Assembly: GCA_016784735.1 (NCBI GenBank) | Contig: JADHUC010000068.1 | Location: 1 to 42,113 of the forward strand | Direction of reading: 5' to 3' | DNA length: 42,113 nt | Source: Pirellulaceae bacterium | GTDB taxonomy: Bacteria; Planctomycetota; Planctomycetia; Pirellulales; Pirellulaceae | Shown: positions 40,954 through 42,113 of the stretch, one piece after another | Numbering within the stretch: position 1 is the stretch's first letter | Layout: each line of letters begins with the position of its first letter | Made by a program: the position numbers and the translations under genes | Notes under the pieces: generated by a model | What the model saw: only the letters and a program-made list of their open reading frames with translations | Database searches by the model: none | What the model was told of the DNA's origin: nothing

Positions 40954-41092
40954 CGTTTAACCCTGAGCCGGAGGCGACGGCCGTTTCCTGGATCCCAAGC
41001 TCTGCTTGAAAATCGACTTAGTACGAAGCTCTGCTTCGCAGTCTGGAAGCGGAGCTTCCGGGACAAACGTTCCCAAGCAGAGCTTGGGAACG
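40954..41092. repeat. composite palindromic repeat with CGAAGCTCTGCTTCG and CGTTCCCAAGC hairpins
   Basis: Begins with a decayed left half of the CGTTTAACC element (40954-40976), then CCCAAGCTCTGCTTG, CGAAGCTCTGCTTCG (41024-41038), GGAAGCGGAGCTTCC (41045-41059) and CGTTCCCAAGC-AGA-GCTTGGGAACG (41068-41092). It shares two hairpins with the element at 9072-9188. The whole 221-bp gap between the PHP and URO-D-like genes is largely repeat. Confidence 0.88.
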
Positions 41093-41156
41093 AGGATGTG
41101 ATGAGACCGCCGAATGGTCGTGAAACGTTCGGTCCAAGAGGGGGAACTCTGGTGTG

Positions 41157-42113
41157 ATGACAAAACGCGAAGTTGTCCGTTTGGCTCTTCAGGGCAAACG
41201 GCCACCCTACGTGCCTTGGTCGATGGGCTTCACCAAAGAGGCCAAGGAGAAGCTCCAGCACCACTATGGATGCCAGGACATCGAAGGGCCACTGGAAAAC
41301 CACCTATTGCGACTGGGCAGCGACATTGGCTTCTTCGAGGATTTGGGCAACGATCGCGTGCGTGACATTTTTGGCGTGGTGTGGGACCGGACCATCGACA
41401 AGGACATCGGCAACGTCGAGGGTCAAGTTCTGCCGGAACCGACGCTGGCCGGTTACAACTTCCCCGATCCGCTCGAAAAGCGGTTCTTTGCAGACATCCC
41501 AGATAAGATCGAAAAATTCCCAGATCGTTTCCGCGTCTTCCAGATCGGCTTTTCACTTTACGAACGAGCGTGGACGCTGCGGGGCCTCGAAAGGCTAATG
41601 ATGGACTTCGTCGAGTATCCCGCCTTCGTCCACGACTTGCTGGCGGCGATCACCGACTATAACCTTGCGCAGATCCAGGAAGCCCTGCAATACGACATCG
41701 ACGCCCTGTATTTCGGCGACGACTGGGGCCAGCAGTACGGTCTACAGATGGGACCGGCGACGTGGCGCGAGTTCATCCTGCCCGAGCTACGGCGGATGTA
41801 CGGCGTGGTGCGTGACGCCGGCCGATTCGTGATGATCCACTCGTGCGGCGATGTGGACGAGTTGTTCGACGACCTGATTGACGCCGGCGTGAACTGCTTC
41901 AATCCCTTCCAACCCGAAGTGATGGACGTTCACACGCTCTTGCCCCAGTACCGCGGTCGGCTCGCCTTCCACGGCGGCCTATCCACTCAGCGAACGCTAC
42001 CGTTTGGCTCGGTGGACGACGTACGCAACGAGACGCAGCGATTGTTGGATCTGGGCCGAGAAGGCTCCTACGTCTTCGCCCCGGCACACGACGTGGAAGG
42101 CGACGTGCCGCTA
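41157..42113 (+). CDS. uroporphyrinogen decarboxylase-family (MtaA-like) methyltransferase, partial
   Basis: 319 codons from ATG 41157 to the window edge, no stop. Family signatures: MTKREVVRLALQGKRPPYVPWS at the start (the REVVxxALxGxxPDRVP pattern), IDALYFGDDWGQQ, the metal site HSCGDVDELFDDLIDAG (His228, Cys230), NPFQPEVMD and FHGGLSTQRTLPFGS, then YVFAPAHDVEGDVP. The His-x-Cys site is typical of the zinc-dependent methyltransferase branch (MtaA/CmuA-like), not of haem-pathway UroD, so a role in corrinoid-linked methyl transfer is likely. The start has only a weak GGGGA at 11 bases. Confidence 0.9.
   Translation, partial: MTKREVVRLALQGKRPPYVPWSMGFTKEAKEKLQHHYGCQDIEGPLENHLLRLGSDIGFFEDLGNDRVRDIFGVVWDRTIDKDIGNVEGQVLPEPTLAGYNFPDPLEKRFFADIPDKIEKFPDRFRVFQIGFSLYERAWTLRGLERLMMDFVEYPAFVHDLLAAITDYNLAQIQEALQYDIDALYFGDDWGQQYGLQMGPATWREFILPELRRMYGVVRDAGRFVMIHSCGDVDELFDDLIDAGVNCFNPFQPEVMDVHTLLPQYRGRLAFHGGLSTQRTLPFGSVDDVRNETQRLLDLGREGSYVFAPAHDVEGDVPL

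Overview
The window looks like a piece of a Planctomycetes chromosome, most likely from a Pirellula- or Rhodopirellula-like lineage; I infer this from gene content only. The pointers are two ECF sigma factor plus membrane-anchored Ser/Thr kinase pairs with the planctomycete-type N-terminal segment, a lipoprotein-like TolC homologue with a Gly-rich insert, PQQ-propeller, DUF3179, DUF885, sialate O-acetylesterase-like and DUF4139 proteins, and many different palindromic intergenic repeats. No rRNA, tRNA, transposase or CRISPR array was seen.

Left part (1-11.2 kb, almost all minus strand): the 5' part of a polytopic membrane protein, an ECF sigma factor, a small protein with a duplicated helix-turn-helix-like module that is start-stop coupled to a secreted PQQ-type propeller, a secreted Spy/CpxP-like protein, a DUF3179 protein, and a MacAB-type export operon. 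Transcribed leftward, that operon encodes a HlyD/MacA-like adaptor ending in two EF-hands, a MacB-like permease, a Gly-rich two-helix membrane protein and a LolD/MacB-type ATPase. The probable outer-membrane partner (TolC-like, 15.6-18.4 kb) is separated from them by a sigma-kinase pair.

Middle (11.9-26.1 kb): two paralogous sigma-kinase pairs on the plus strand flank the TolC-like gene. Both kinases carry an insert at the same place in the kinase fold (alpha-D to alpha-E). In both, the insert contains palindromic repeat DNA translated in frame. One is a perfect 29-bp inverted repeat that also occurs between genes at 11.6 kb. A sialate O-acetylesterase-like protein with an altered conserved motif and a DUF885 zinc peptidase-like protein follow on the minus strand.

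Right part (26.4-38.8 kb): the striking region. Seven tandem, closely similar, secreted DUF4139-type proteins, plus a diverged eighth member, lie head-to-tail in about 12.3 kb. Each of the seven spacers holds one copy of a 32-nt repeat just after the stop codon. Every one of the seven proteins has a nearly constant front part and back part joined by a 43-57 residue linker that differs completely between paralogs. One linker has become a secretin-like segment, one a Gly-rich segment and one a Pro/Glu-rich segment. Signal peptides and blocks of the body show different nearest relatives, which suggests gene conversion. A hairpin follows the eighth gene. The array looks like a diversified set of exported proteins made from one long transcript; its function is unknown. 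It is followed by a Tat-exported PHP-domain protein and the 5' part of a URO-D/MtaA-like methyltransferase.
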